From positions 184,583-248,582 of the forward strand of contig MKST01000001.1 of NCBI GenBank assembly GCA_001897355.1: a stretch of DNA of 64,000 nucleotides, written 5' to 3'. The notes under the pieces are model-generated. The model worked only from the letters and a program-made list of their open reading frames with translations, searched no databases and was not told the origin of the DNA. The position numbers and the translations under genes were made by a program. Of this stretch, positions 40,018-49,043 are shown in pieces. Each line of letters starts with the position of its first letter. The first letter of the stretch is position 1. The stretch is from Solirubrobacterales bacterium 67-14 (GTDB lineage Bacteria > Actinomycetota > Thermoleophilia > Solirubrobacterales > 70-9).

Positions 40018-40040
40018 AAGTTGAGCCTAGCCAAAACTTG
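40017..40040 (-). promoter_or_regulatory. Putative DtxR-type operator at own gene start
   Basis: CAAGTT-N12-AACTTG dyad immediately upstream of the GTG start; minus strand reads TTTTGGCTAGGCTCAA, resembling iron-box cores. Confidence 0.4.
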
Positions 40041-40103
40041 CCCTCGCCGATTGCCATAGCCTCACGACAAGGTGAGTCCGGGCGGGTATAGAAAGCAGGA
40101 AGG

Positions 40104-41945
40104 ATGAACGAGGCCACCCGCACCGCATCTCCGGTCCAGGCATTGCTCGAGCGGCTGCATGAGCGGCACGCCGGCGATATGTCCGGAGAAGTGGCCAGCT
40201 ACATCCCCGAGTTGGCCACCGCCGACCCGGCCTGGTTCGGGATTTCGATGGTCACTGCGGACGGGGCGGTCTACGAGGTTGGCGATACGCAGCGAGAGTT
40301 CACCATCCAGTCGATCTCGAAACCGCTGACCTTCGCCTTGGCACTGGAGACCGCGGGCGAGGAGACCGTACGCCAGCACGTCGACGTCGAACCGAGCGGT
40401 GAAGCCTTCAACTCGATCACCCTGCAGCCAGGCACCGGCCGGCCTCTCAACCCGATGGTCAACGCCGGGGCGATCGCGACGACCTCACTGATCACACCGC
40501 TCGGCTTCGACAAGCCGATCGACCGCATCCTCAACGAGTACTCGGCCTTCGCCGGCCGCGACCTCTCGGTCGACGAGGAGGTCTTCGGCTCGGAGAACGA
40601 GACCGGCCACCGCAACCGGGCGATCGCCTATCTGCTCAGGAATGCCGACGTGGTCGACCACGAGGTAGAGGACGTCGTCGAAACCTACTTCCGCCAATGC
40701 TCGACTCTGGTCACCTGCCGCGACCTCGCGGTGATCGCCGCGACCCTCGCCTCGACCGGCTTCAACCCGGTCACCCGCGAGCGGGTGCTGCGTGAGGACA
40801 CGGTGCGCAACGTCCTGAGCGTGATGGCCAGCTGCGGCATGTACGATTCGGCCGGCGACTGGCTCTACACGGTCGGCCTGCCCGCCAAGTCCGGCGTGGC
40901 CGGCGGGATCATCGCCGTACTGCCCGGCCAGCTCGGGATCGCCGTCTACTCGCCACCGCTAGACGTCCACGGCAACAGCGTCCGCGGGATCAAGGTCTGC
41001 GAGGACCTCTCCGACGAACTCCACCTGCATGTGATGAGCCCCGCCCGGCGGCCGCCGCCCCCGGTCCGGGTCGAAAGGACCTGCCTCGACTCCCGCTCGA
41101 AGCGGCTTCGCAGCCCGGCCGAGCAACAGGTCCTCGCCGAGCACGGCGACCGCGTCAAGGTGCTCGAGCTCCAGGGCGAGCTCTCCTTCGCGGCGGGCGA
41201 GCTGGTCACCAGCTCGGCGCTCGAGCGGGCCGACCACACCGACTTCGCCGTGCTCGACTTCTACGCGGTGCGGTCGATCGACCTGATCGACGTGCCGATC
41301 TTCAGCCACCTGATCGAGAGCTACGAGGAGGCCGGGGGCGAGATCGCCTTCTCGGACGTCGACCGGCACCCGCTCTTCGCCGACGACCTGAACCGGCACC
41401 GGGAGAAGGAAGGACTCCATCCGGTCCGGACCTTCGCCGACCTCGACCTCGCCCTCGAATGGTGCGAGCAGGGATTGATCGAGAAGTACGGCGACGTCGA
41501 GGCCGACCCGGAACTCAGCCTCGCCCAGCACGGGGCGACCCTCGGCATGAGCGTCGAGGAGATCGAGTTGCTCAGTTCCCACCTCGAACACGTGGAATTC
41601 GAGGCGGGGGACATGTTCTACGGGACCGAGCTGATGCCGCCGGAACAGATGCTGCTGGTGACCGCGGGGAAGATCAGCCTGCTGGCCAAGTCCGACGACG
41701 GCGGCTACCGGCGGCTGGCGACCCTTTCGCCGGGGATGACCCTCGGCGAGGTCTCGATGATCGCCGGCACTTCACTCGCCGGCTTGCCACGGGCCGACAC
41801 CGCGGTCAAGGCCTGGGCGCTGACCGAAGGCGACCTTGAGGTGCTGCGGGCGAAGGATCCGGGACTCGTGGTCACCCTGCTGGAGAACCTGCTCCGCCAG
41901 GTCGCCCAACGGGTCGGCCACATGCGAGCCGACCTGCTGCGCTGA
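40104..41945 (+). CDS. glsA: Glutaminase A with C-terminal STAS and cyclic-nucleotide-binding-like domains
   Basis: FTIQSISKPLTFALALE (SxxK), NPMVNAGAI; VLELQGELSFAAGE...DFAVLDF STAS; a cNMP-type domain at the C-terminus. Confidence 0.9.
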   Translation: MNEATRTASPVQALLERLHERHAGDMSGEVASYIPELATADPAWFGISMVTADGAVYEVGDTQREFTIQSISKPLTFALALETAGEETVRQHVDVEPSGEAFNSITLQPGTGRPLNPMVNAGAIATTSLITPLGFDKPIDRILNEYSAFAGRDLSVDEEVFGSENETGHRNRAIAYLLRNADVVDHEVEDVVETYFRQCSTLVTCRDLAVIAATLASTGFNPVTRERVLREDTVRNVLSVMASCGMYDSAGDWLYTVGLPAKSGVAGGIIAVLPGQLGIAVYSPPLDVHGNSVRGIKVCEDLSDELHLHVMSPARRPPPPVRVERTCLDSRSKRLRSPAEQQVLAEHGDRVKVLELQGELSFAAGELVTSSALERADHTDFAVLDFYAVRSIDLIDVPIFSHLIESYEEAGGEIAFSDVDRHPLFADDLNRHREKEGLHPVRTFADLDLALEWCEQGLIEKYGDVEADPELSLAQHGATLGMSVEEIELLSSHLEHVEFEAGDMFYGTELMPPEQMLLVTAGKISLLAKSDDGGYRRLATLSPGMTLGEVSMIAGTSLAGLPRADTAVKAWALTEGDLEVLRAKDPGLVVTLLENLLRQVAQRVGHMRADLLR

Positions 41946-41948
41946 GGC

Positions 41949-41994
41949 CCGACAGCGGATCTTTCAGACCTATTTACCGAGAAGTCCGCTCTCG
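41949..41994 (-). repeat. Dispersed hairpin element (family AAATAGG), copy C, reverse orientation
   Basis: Reverse complement CGAGAGCGGACTTCTCGGTAAATAGGTCTGAAAGATCCGCTGTCGG matches copies A and B. Confidence 0.68.
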
Positions 41995-42040
41995 AAACTG
42001 CGATTGATTCTCTCGCGAGCGATTGGGTACGCTCGGGACG

Positions 42041-42370
42041 ATGCCGAAGTTTCTGACCATCGGCTACGGCGATCGGGAAGGCTACGACCAGACCCCGCAG
42101 GCGATGCGCGATGCTGCGCACCAGAACGACGCCGAGCTGGTCGCGGCCGGTGCCGAGATGGGCGCGTTCGGCGAGCCGGTCAGGGTGACCAACACCCATC
42201 AGGCCGGGATCGTCACCGAGAGTGGCCCGTACATGCAGTCGACCCTGCCGGTCGCGGGATACGCGCTGATCGAAGCGGATTCGATCGAGGAAGCCGTGCG
42301 GATGGTGGCCGGCTCGCCCTGCGCAGTGGCCAGCGGCGTGGTCGAGGTCTGGCCGATCGAAAACCCGTAG
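42041..42370 (+). CDS. YCII-related domain protein
   Basis: MPKFLTIGYGDREGYDQTPQ...GPYMQSTLPVAGYALIEADSIEEAVRMV; TACGCT-N7-ATG. Confidence 0.7.
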   Translation: MPKFLTIGYGDREGYDQTPQAMRDAAHQNDAELVAAGAEMGAFGEPVRVTNTHQAGIVTESGPYMQSTLPVAGYALIEADSIEEAVRMVAGSPCAVASGVVEVWPIENP

Positions 42371-42378
42371 CGACCGGC

Positions 42379-42421
42379 GAAGTGGGAAAAGTTGGCAATA
42401 ATTGCCAACTTTTCCAACTTC
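42379..42421. terminator. Near-perfect 43-nt palindrome between convergent genes
   Basis: GAAGTG-GGAAAAGTTGGCAAT-A-ATTGCCAACTTTTCC-AACTTC, one mismatch; reads with a T tract on both strands. Confidence 0.65.
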
Positions 42422-42441
42422 ACCGCCGTCGGGACGAGGGT

Positions 42442-43518
42442 TCAGACGTTGAACTTGAAGTCGACCACGTCGCCGTCCTGCATCACGTAGTCCTTGCCTT
42501 CGAGGCGGACCTTGCCGGCGGCGCGGGCGTCGGCCATCGAGCCGTACTCGAGCAGGTCGTCGAAGGAGATGATCTCGGCCTTGATGAAGCCGCGCTGGAA
42601 GTCCGTGTGGATGACGCCCGCTGCCTCCGGGGCGGTATCGCCCTTGTGGATCTGCCAGGCGCGGGTCTCCTTCGGGCCGGCGGTCAGGTAGGTCTGCAGG
42701 CCGAGGGTCTCGAAGCCGACCCGGGCCAGCACGTCGAGGCCCGGTTCCTCGACTCCGATGTCGGCCAGCATCTCGCGGGCCTCCTCCTCGTCATCGAGCT
42801 CGACCAGCTCGGCCTCGAACTTGGCGTCGAGGAAGATCGCCTCGGCCGGGGCGACGAGCTCGCGGAGGCCGTCCTTGAGCGCTTCGTCGGCGAGTTCTTC
42901 CTCGGAGCAGTTGAAGACGTAGAGCAGCGGTTTGGCGGTCATCAGGTGGAGCTCGCGGACCTGTTCCGGGTCGAAGCCGGCCTCGAAGATGCCTTGGCCG
43001 GACTCGAGGATCTCCTTCGCCGCCTCGGCCGCCTTGACCTGGGGCTCGAGGTCCTTGTCGCGCTTCGCTTCCTTGGTCAGGCGCGGCAGGGCGTTCTCGA
43101 TCGTCTGCAGGTCGGCGAGGATCAGCTCGGTGCGGATCGTCTCGATGTCGTTCTTCGGCTCGACCTCGCCGTCGACGTGGGTGATGTCGTCATCCTGGAA
43201 GACGCGGGTGACCTGGCAGATCGCGTCCGACTCGCGGATGTTGGAGAGGAACTTGTTGCCCATCCCCTCGCCCTCGGAGGCACCTTTGACGATGCCGGCG
43301 ATGTCCACGAACTGGACCGTGGCCGGCAGGATCTTCTCCGAGCCGTAGATCCCCGCGAGTTTCTCCAGGCGTGGATCCGGGACGCCGACAACGCCGACGT
43401 TGGGCTCGATCGTCGCGAAGGGATAGTTCGCGGCGAGCACGTCGTTCTTGGTCAGGGCATTGAAGAGGGTCGACTTCCCGGCGTTGGGAAGACCGACGAT
43501 TCCGATCGAGAGGGCCAT
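42442..43518 (-). CDS. ychF: Redox-regulated ATPase/GTPase YchF
   Basis: IGIVGLPNAGKSTLFNALTKNDVLAANYPFATIEPNVGVV, DFQRGFIKAEII; start at 43518, not the ORF-track start. Confidence 0.97.
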   Translation of the reverse strand: MALSIGIVGLPNAGKSTLFNALTKNDVLAANYPFATIEPNVGVVGVPDPRLEKLAGIYGSEKILPATVQFVDIAGIVKGASEGEGMGNKFLSNIRESDAICQVTRVFQDDDITHVDGEVEPKNDIETIRTELILADLQTIENALPRLTKEAKRDKDLEPQVKAAEAAKEILESGQGIFEAGFDPEQVRELHLMTAKPLLYVFNCSEEELADEALKDGLRELVAPAEAIFLDAKFEAELVELDDEEEAREMLADIGVEEPGLDVLARVGFETLGLQTYLTAGPKETRAWQIHKGDTAPEAAGVIHTDFQRGFIKAEIISFDDLLEYGSMADARAAGKVRLEGKDYVMQDGDVVDFKFNV

Positions 43519-43600
43519 CGCCGGAAAGACTATGGGCCTCGCGCCGAAGGCGGCGGCCGGCGGCAATAAAGTCGCAAGGTGCCTTCGTGACGATGTGGCC

Positions 43601-44734
43601 ATGAGAAAGCTGACCTTCCTGATTTCGCTCTGCCTCTGCGCGGCCGCCTCTGCTTCCGGGGCTGGTCTCGCCATGGCCGACGAGCCCGATCCCGGGCCGA
43701 CCCTTTCGATCTCCCCGGGGCATTTCGCCTTCGGCCCGATCAACGTCGGTGCGGAGCTGGGCGAGCCGGGCGAGTTCACCCTCAGCAACCCCGGTCCGGA
43801 ACCGGTCCAGCTCGACGACGCGATCCTCGAAGGCCCGGACCCCTTCTCGTTCAAGATCCTGCCCAACGGCAGCAGCTGCTACTTCCTCGAACCAGCCGGG
43901 CTGATCCCGGCCGGCACTTCCTGCACCGTGGTCACGATCTTCGATCCCGAGAGCGAGGGGCCGAAACAGGCCAGCCTGAAGATCACCTCCGACTCGGTCA
44001 CCTCGCCCGACGTGATGCCGCTGACCGGCACCGGGCTGGCCCGGCTGCTGCCAGGCGCGGCCCTCGCACCGCAGGCCGGTGACTTCGGCAGCCAGTTGCT
44101 CGACCAGGCCTCGGCCCCGGTCAGCTTCGCGTTGAAGAGCACGGGCACGGGTGACCTGGGGATCGAGTCGGTCGGTCTCGACGGGTCAGACCGGGACCAG
44201 TTCAACCTGGTCCGCAACGGCTGCACCCAGGTCGCGATGGCCTCTGGCGACAGTTGCTCGATCGAAGTCGTCTTCGCGCCGACCTCGGCCGGCCCCAAAT
44301 CGGCATCCCTGACCGTCCAGACCGATGCCGAAGGAGCCGACACCGCGGTCGAGCTGACCGGCATGGGGATCAGTGAACCGGACCCGGAGCCGAGCAGCCG
44401 GGTGGAGATCGGCCGCCTGCCGCGATTGCGTGGCGCCAAGTCCCAGATGGTCCGGATCAACTGCATCGTGGTCGAGATGGACGGCTGCCGAGGCCGGGTC
44501 ACGCTGCGTGCCCGGGGGCGCGACCTCGGGCTGAAGCATCGGCGGCAGGTGCGGATCGGAACCCGGGCCTACTCGCTCGACCCGGGCCGAGGGATCGTTC
44601 GGGTCAAGCTCGGCTCCCGCGCCCGCCGGGCCGTCCGCCGCGTGGGCCGGCTCGGGGTCCAGGTGCTCGCTTCCTCCCGGCAGGCGGACGGCCGGCTCCG
44701 GACCGTGAAACGCGGCCGGAGTGTCCGCCGCTGA
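43601..44734 (+). CDS. Secreted choice-of-anchor D (HYDIN-like) protein with basic C-terminal module
   Basis: ISPGHFAFGPINVGAELGEPGEFTLSNPGPEPV, repeated FGSQLL..APVSFALKSTGTGDL; signal peptide. Confidence 0.82.
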   Translation: MRKLTFLISLCLCAAASASGAGLAMADEPDPGPTLSISPGHFAFGPINVGAELGEPGEFTLSNPGPEPVQLDDAILEGPDPFSFKILPNGSSCYFLEPAGLIPAGTSCTVVTIFDPESEGPKQASLKITSDSVTSPDVMPLTGTGLARLLPGAALAPQAGDFGSQLLDQASAPVSFALKSTGTGDLGIESVGLDGSDRDQFNLVRNGCTQVAMASGDSCSIEVVFAPTSAGPKSASLTVQTDAEGADTAVELTGMGISEPDPEPSSRVEIGRLPRLRGAKSQMVRINCIVVEMDGCRGRVTLRARGRDLGLKHRRQVRIGTRAYSLDPGRGIVRVKLGSRARRAVRRVGRLGVQVLASSRQADGRLRTVKRGRSVRR

Positions 44735-44749
44735 ACGGCTGCTCCGGTC

Positions 44750-44764
44750 TATCCTTCTTCCATG
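44750..44764 (+). promoter_or_regulatory. Leaderless-type -10 TATCCT-N6-ATG
   Basis: TATCCT 44750-44755, ATG 44762. Confidence 0.5.
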
Positions 44765-45622
44765 GAGAGGGAGGTGGCGACGGCGCAGGCAGCGGCTGGT
44801 GAAAACCGGTGGGAACCCAATTTCCGTGAGTTGGTCGAAGGGCTCGGCGACGCGGTCTACACGCTCGACCTCGAAGGCCGCTTCACCTGGGGCAACGAAG
44901 CCGGGCTGAGCTACCTCGGATACAACCTGCGCGACTACGACGAGTTCCTCGGCAAGCACTTCCTCGACCTGCTGACCCCGGCTTCCAAGCAGGTCGCGAT
45001 CGAGCACTTCAGCCGCAGCCTCGCGGGCGAGGAGCTTTCGCCCTTCTTCGAGGTGCAGGCCTACCATCGCGATGGCCGGGTGCTGGACTTCGAGATCCGG
45101 GCTTCTGATCTCCACTACAACGGCGAGTTGATCGGCCGGCAGGGAGTGGTCCGCAACATCAGCGCGATCAAGAACCTCCAGGTGGAGATGGCCGAGACCT
45201 CAAAACGGCTCGCCCAGCTCGAGGAGAGGGAACGGATCATGGCCACCCTCTACAGCCGCTTTGCCTCGCTCACCGCCAGCTCCTCGGGCGAGGACCAGAT
45301 CCGCGAGCTCCAGCGGGCGCTCGGCTCGGTCTCCGCCCAGCGGCTCGGCCTGATCCCCGCCGACGTCGAGGTGCTGGAGCTGATGGCCCTGGGCCGGACC
45401 AACCGCGAGATCGCGGAAACCGTCCACCTGAGCCCCCACACGATCAAGGATCGGGTCGGTCGGATCCTGCGGGCGCTCGGTGCCCACAGCCGCGCGGAAG
45501 CGACCGCGATCGCGATCCGCCAGGGGCTGATCACGCCCGATCCGGAACGGCTTCCACCCGGTCCGGGTGCGGAAAACACCCGATCGGGGTTTGCGGGGGA
45601 AGACCCGAACCGGGATGCTTGA
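44762..45622 (+). CDS. PAS domain protein with C-terminal LuxR-type HTH
   Basis: VYTLDLEGRFTWGNEAGLSYLGYNLRDY PAS; LMALGRTNREIAETVHLSPHTIKDRVGRILRALGAHSR HTH. Confidence 0.9.
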   Translation: MEREVATAQAAAGENRWEPNFRELVEGLGDAVYTLDLEGRFTWGNEAGLSYLGYNLRDYDEFLGKHFLDLLTPASKQVAIEHFSRSLAGEELSPFFEVQAYHRDGRVLDFEIRASDLHYNGELIGRQGVVRNISAIKNLQVEMAETSKRLAQLEERERIMATLYSRFASLTASSSGEDQIRELQRALGSVSAQRLGLIPADVEVLELMALGRTNREIAETVHLSPHTIKDRVGRILRALGAHSRAEATAIAIRQGLITPDPERLPPGPGAENTRSGFAGEDPNRDA

Positions 45623-45625
45623 GCG

Positions 45626-47209
45626 ATGAGCAGAGTCGCAGGGGCAGTGGCCGTACTCATGGCCACGTTGACGATCGGGGCTGCGCCAGTGGCGGCCCAG
45701 GGCGAGGACACCGTCGGGGTCGCCCAGGCGTCCAAGGCCCAGAAGGGGCCGGCCGGGGGCAAGGCCGGGAAGAACCGCAAACCGAAGAAGCTGAAGCCGG
45801 TCATTCCCTCGACCAAGGCCATCTTCGGCTACATCAAGGACCTCACCTCGTTCGGCTACCGGCGCACCGGATCGAAAGCGAGCCTGAAGGCGGCGACCTA
45901 CGTGCGGGACAAGTTCCGCCGCTTCGGCCTGAAGAACGTGCAGTTCCAGACCGTCCGCTCCTACGACTGGAAGGTCAAGGATTCCTCGCTCTCGGTGGCC
46001 GGGATCAAACGCGACAGCTTCCCGATCGCCCATGCCTTCATGGGCGGCACCCGGACCGGCAGCTTCGGCACCGGCCCTCAGGGGATCACCGCCCCGGTGG
46101 TGGACGTCGCCAACGGCAGCGCCGCGAACTTCGCCGGCAAGGACGTGAGCGGCAAGGTGGTCATGTTCGACCTGCGTTTCACCGGCCTGCCGGCCGACCT
46201 CTTCAAGGCGATCGCCGACTTCTACTACGACCCGGATGACACGGTCCCGCCCGGCGCCTCGATTCCACAGCCTTACCTGACCAACTTCGTCGACGTCACC
46301 CAGCGGGCGATGGACAACGGCGCGGTCGGGGTGGTCGGCGTGCTGGCCGATTACTTCGACTCGAAGTACTACTTCAACGAGGAATACCGCCGGCTGCAGA
46401 TGGACATCCCCGGGCTCTGGGTGACCAGGGACGAAGGCGCCGCGATCCGGGCCCAGCTTTCCACCGATCCGGGGGCCGAGGCGAAGATCGTCATGAACGG
46501 CGAGCGCAAGGCCGCCCCGGCCCGCAACGTGATCGGCTTCCTGCCGGGCAAGAGCAAGAAGACGCTGCTGATCTCCTCCCATCACGACGCGGTCTGGGCC
46601 GGCGCGGTCGAAGACGGGTCCGGCACCTCCGAGGTGCTGGCCCTGGCCCGGTACTTCGGCGCCCTGAAGAAGAAGTACCGGCCGATGAGCCTGATGTTCG
46701 CCACCATGGATTCGCACTTCAGCGGCTACCAGGCCCACCAGAAGTTCATCGCGAAGTACGTGACCGCGGTTCCGGAAGCGAGGCGGCCGAAGGTCAACTT
46801 CGCGATCGAGCACATCGCCCGCTACGGCGAGGTGGTCGACGGCAAGCTGAAGATGACCAACCTGCCGGAGGTCGCCGGCATCCTGCAGAACGTCGGCGAG
46901 AAGCCGCTGCAGGTGATCAAGGACGCGATCGTCAAGAACAAGCTGGGCCGCACGATCGTGATCCCCGCCACCTTCTTCGGCGCCTCGCTGCCGACCGACG
47001 CCTCCTTCGCCTACGCGGCCGGGGTGCCGGTGGTCAGCCTGATCAGCGGCCCGATTTATCTATACGACAAGCAGGACACGCTGGACAAGGTCTACAAGCC
47101 CCATCTGCGGCCGATGGCCCTGGCCTACAAGGAGATGATCGCCCGCATGAGCCGGATGCCGCTGGCCGACCTGCCGGGAGACAAACCGCCGGCGCCGACT
47201 GAGCCTTGA
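45626..47209 (+). CDS. Secreted M28 family peptidase-like protein
   Basis: TLLISSHHDAVWAGAVEDGSGTSEVLALARYFG; signal peptide. Confidence 0.8.
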   Translation: MSRVAGAVAVLMATLTIGAAPVAAQGEDTVGVAQASKAQKGPAGGKAGKNRKPKKLKPVIPSTKAIFGYIKDLTSFGYRRTGSKASLKAATYVRDKFRRFGLKNVQFQTVRSYDWKVKDSSLSVAGIKRDSFPIAHAFMGGTRTGSFGTGPQGITAPVVDVANGSAANFAGKDVSGKVVMFDLRFTGLPADLFKAIADFYYDPDDTVPPGASIPQPYLTNFVDVTQRAMDNGAVGVVGVLADYFDSKYYFNEEYRRLQMDIPGLWVTRDEGAAIRAQLSTDPGAEAKIVMNGERKAAPARNVIGFLPGKSKKTLLISSHHDAVWAGAVEDGSGTSEVLALARYFGALKKKYRPMSLMFATMDSHFSGYQAHQKFIAKYVTAVPEARRPKVNFAIEHIARYGEVVDGKLKMTNLPEVAGILQNVGEKPLQVIKDAIVKNKLGRTIVIPATFFGASLPTDASFAYAAGVPVVSLISGPIYLYDKQDTLDKVYKPHLRPMALAYKEMIARMSRMPLADLPGDKPPAPTEP

Positions 47210-48441
47210 ACGCCCGTCTGGCAGCTGGACTCGTCGCGGCCCTGATGGCGCTGCCGGCCCTGGTCCCGGCGGCCGACGCGGCCAGGAAGACGAAACTGCC
47301 CAAGGCCCCGGCCGGAAGCCGCTTCTACTCGCCGCCCAAGAAGCTGGTCAAGGGACGGGCCGGGACGCCGATCTGGACCCGCACCGCCCGGGGCCTGGTC
47401 CGCCCACCTCATGCGGGCCGGGTCCTCACGATCGCCTACCGGTCGACCTCGATCCGGAACCGGGCGACGGTGATGACCGGGACGATCTCCCTGCCCAAGG
47501 GCAAGGCTCCCAAGCAGGGCTGGCCGGTCGTCACCTTCGGCCACGTCACGACCGGCGGGGCTGACAACTGTGCGCCGAGCCGGGTCACGGCCGGCAACAC
47601 CGAGCTCGAGCGGATGACCCGCAGCAACGAGGTGGTCGGCTACCTGCTCGCCCACCGGGTCGCGGTCGCCCGGCCCGACTTCGAGGGAATCGGCACCCCT
47701 GGCCGGCATCCGTACCTGATCGGCAGCTCATTGGCTCGCTCGATGACCGACATCGTCCGGGCGGGCCGCAAGCTGAAGCTCGGCCTCGGCCGCCGCTGGG
47801 CCGCCGCCGGGCATTCCGAGGGTGGCATGGCGGCGCTCTGGACGGCCAAGGTCGGCCCGCGCCGCGCCCCCGGCCTGTCGTTCAGGGGGACCGCCGCCTT
47901 CGCCCCGGCCAGCCACATCAGCGACATCGTCAAACTGGCCCGCAACTTCACCACGGTCTCCCCGCTCACCACCGATTTCTCGGCCCTCGGTGGACTGATC
48001 CTCGAGGGTGCGGCGGTGGCCGAGCCGGCGCTCTGGCAGGCTTACCGCGACGGTGGCCTCAGCCCGGAGGCGCTGGCCCTGATGCCGGACACCCAGCGCC
48101 TCTGCCTGGCCGACCTGGCCGGCACCGACTCCCTGGGCGGGATCGCCCCGGGCAAGCTCGAGGGGCCGAAGGCCGACCAGTACCTGCCGTCGATCTACGC
48201 GGTGCTCGACCGCAACGACCCCGGCACCTTGAAGCTCCCCGGAATCCCGGTCCGGCTGGACCAGGGAGCCGACGACCTGGTCGTCTGGGAGTCCCACACC
48301 TCCGAGGTCGCGTCCGAGTTGGCGGCCGCCGGCGCCGACGTCACGTTCGAAGCCTGGGAGGGTGGCACCCACGAGAACATCACCGACCTCGAGTACGCGG
48401 CCGGCGCTTCCGCCGACTGGCTGATCGCCCGCCTTCGCTGA
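47206..48441 (+). CDS. Secreted alpha/beta hydrolase (secretory lipase-like)
   Basis: GHSEGGMAALWT nucleophile elbow; TTG start overlapping the upstream TGA (TTGA). Confidence 0.8.
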   Translation: MNARLAAGLVAALMALPALVPAADAARKTKLPKAPAGSRFYSPPKKLVKGRAGTPIWTRTARGLVRPPHAGRVLTIAYRSTSIRNRATVMTGTISLPKGKAPKQGWPVVTFGHVTTGGADNCAPSRVTAGNTELERMTRSNEVVGYLLAHRVAVARPDFEGIGTPGRHPYLIGSSLARSMTDIVRAGRKLKLGLGRRWAAAGHSEGGMAALWTAKVGPRRAPGLSFRGTAAFAPASHISDIVKLARNFTTVSPLTTDFSALGGLILEGAAVAEPALWQAYRDGGLSPEALALMPDTQRLCLADLAGTDSLGGIAPGKLEGPKADQYLPSIYAVLDRNDPGTLKLPGIPVRLDQGADDLVVWESHTSEVASELAAAGADVTFEAWEGGTHENITDLEYAAGASADWLIARLR

Positions 48442-48560
48442 ATCGGCAGCTCGGGAAACTTCTTCGTCGAGCCACCGAAACTCGGCTCCGGTTATCCGGT
48501 TATAAGGGCGGTTGTCTCAATACACATACGACAACCGGGTTCCAAAACGGGAGGGAACCA

Positions 48561-48935
48561 TCAGCAGGGAGGCGCTGAGCCCGATCCGGGGGGATCGGGC
48601 TCAGACGCGTCCCACGGCTCGTTCGGGTCACGGGAGTTTTCGAGTACGCCCAGCAGCTCGGTGACCCGACAGACCAGCAGCCTCTCCTCGTCGACCTCGA
48701 CCCAGTTGCCCGCCTGGGCGGGAAAGACGACGTGGTCGCCGGGCCGGACGGGCATCTGGACCCCGGCCGCCTCCCACCAGTCGATGCCCTGGCCGACCGC
48801 CAGCACGATGCCGTGCTGGGGCGGCGGTTCGGAGGTGCCGGGCGGGACGACCAGCCCGGAATTGCGCATCCGGTCGGGTTCGAGCTCCTTGATCACGACC
48901 CGGTCGAAGAGCGGCTTGAGGAAATGCTGGGCCAT
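48561..48935 (-). CDS. Orphan GroES-like co-chaperonin family protein
   Basis: FLKPLFDRVVIKELEPDRMRNSGLVVPPGTSEPPPQHGIVLAVGQG. Confidence 0.88.
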   Translation of the reverse strand: MAQHFLKPLFDRVVIKELEPDRMRNSGLVVPPGTSEPPPQHGIVLAVGQGIDWWEAAGVQMPVRPGDHVVFPAQAGNWVEVDEERLLVCRVTELLGVLENSRDPNEPWDASEPDPPGSGSAPPC

Positions 48936-48947
48936 GGGGGAAGCCTA
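48933..48947 (-). promoter_or_regulatory. Leaderless-type -10 TAGGCT-N6-ATG
   Basis: Minus strand TAGGCT (48947-48942), TCCCCC, ATG at 48935. Confidence 0.45.
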
Positions 48948-49043
48948 TGCGCTGGCGAGAGTTCGGGTCCACCGGCGAAAGCCGGGTTGCGGGCCAGGGC
49001 CGGTTCGCGGCCCGGGCGGCGCTCGGGTTAGCCTGCATTAATC

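Noticed and set aside
48484-48540. tRNA-like cloverleaf after the lipase gene
   Set aside because: Only one clear hairpin (CGGTTGTC/GACAACCG) and repeated CGGTTAT; no T-loop GTTCRANYC or CCA context. Probably a terminator.
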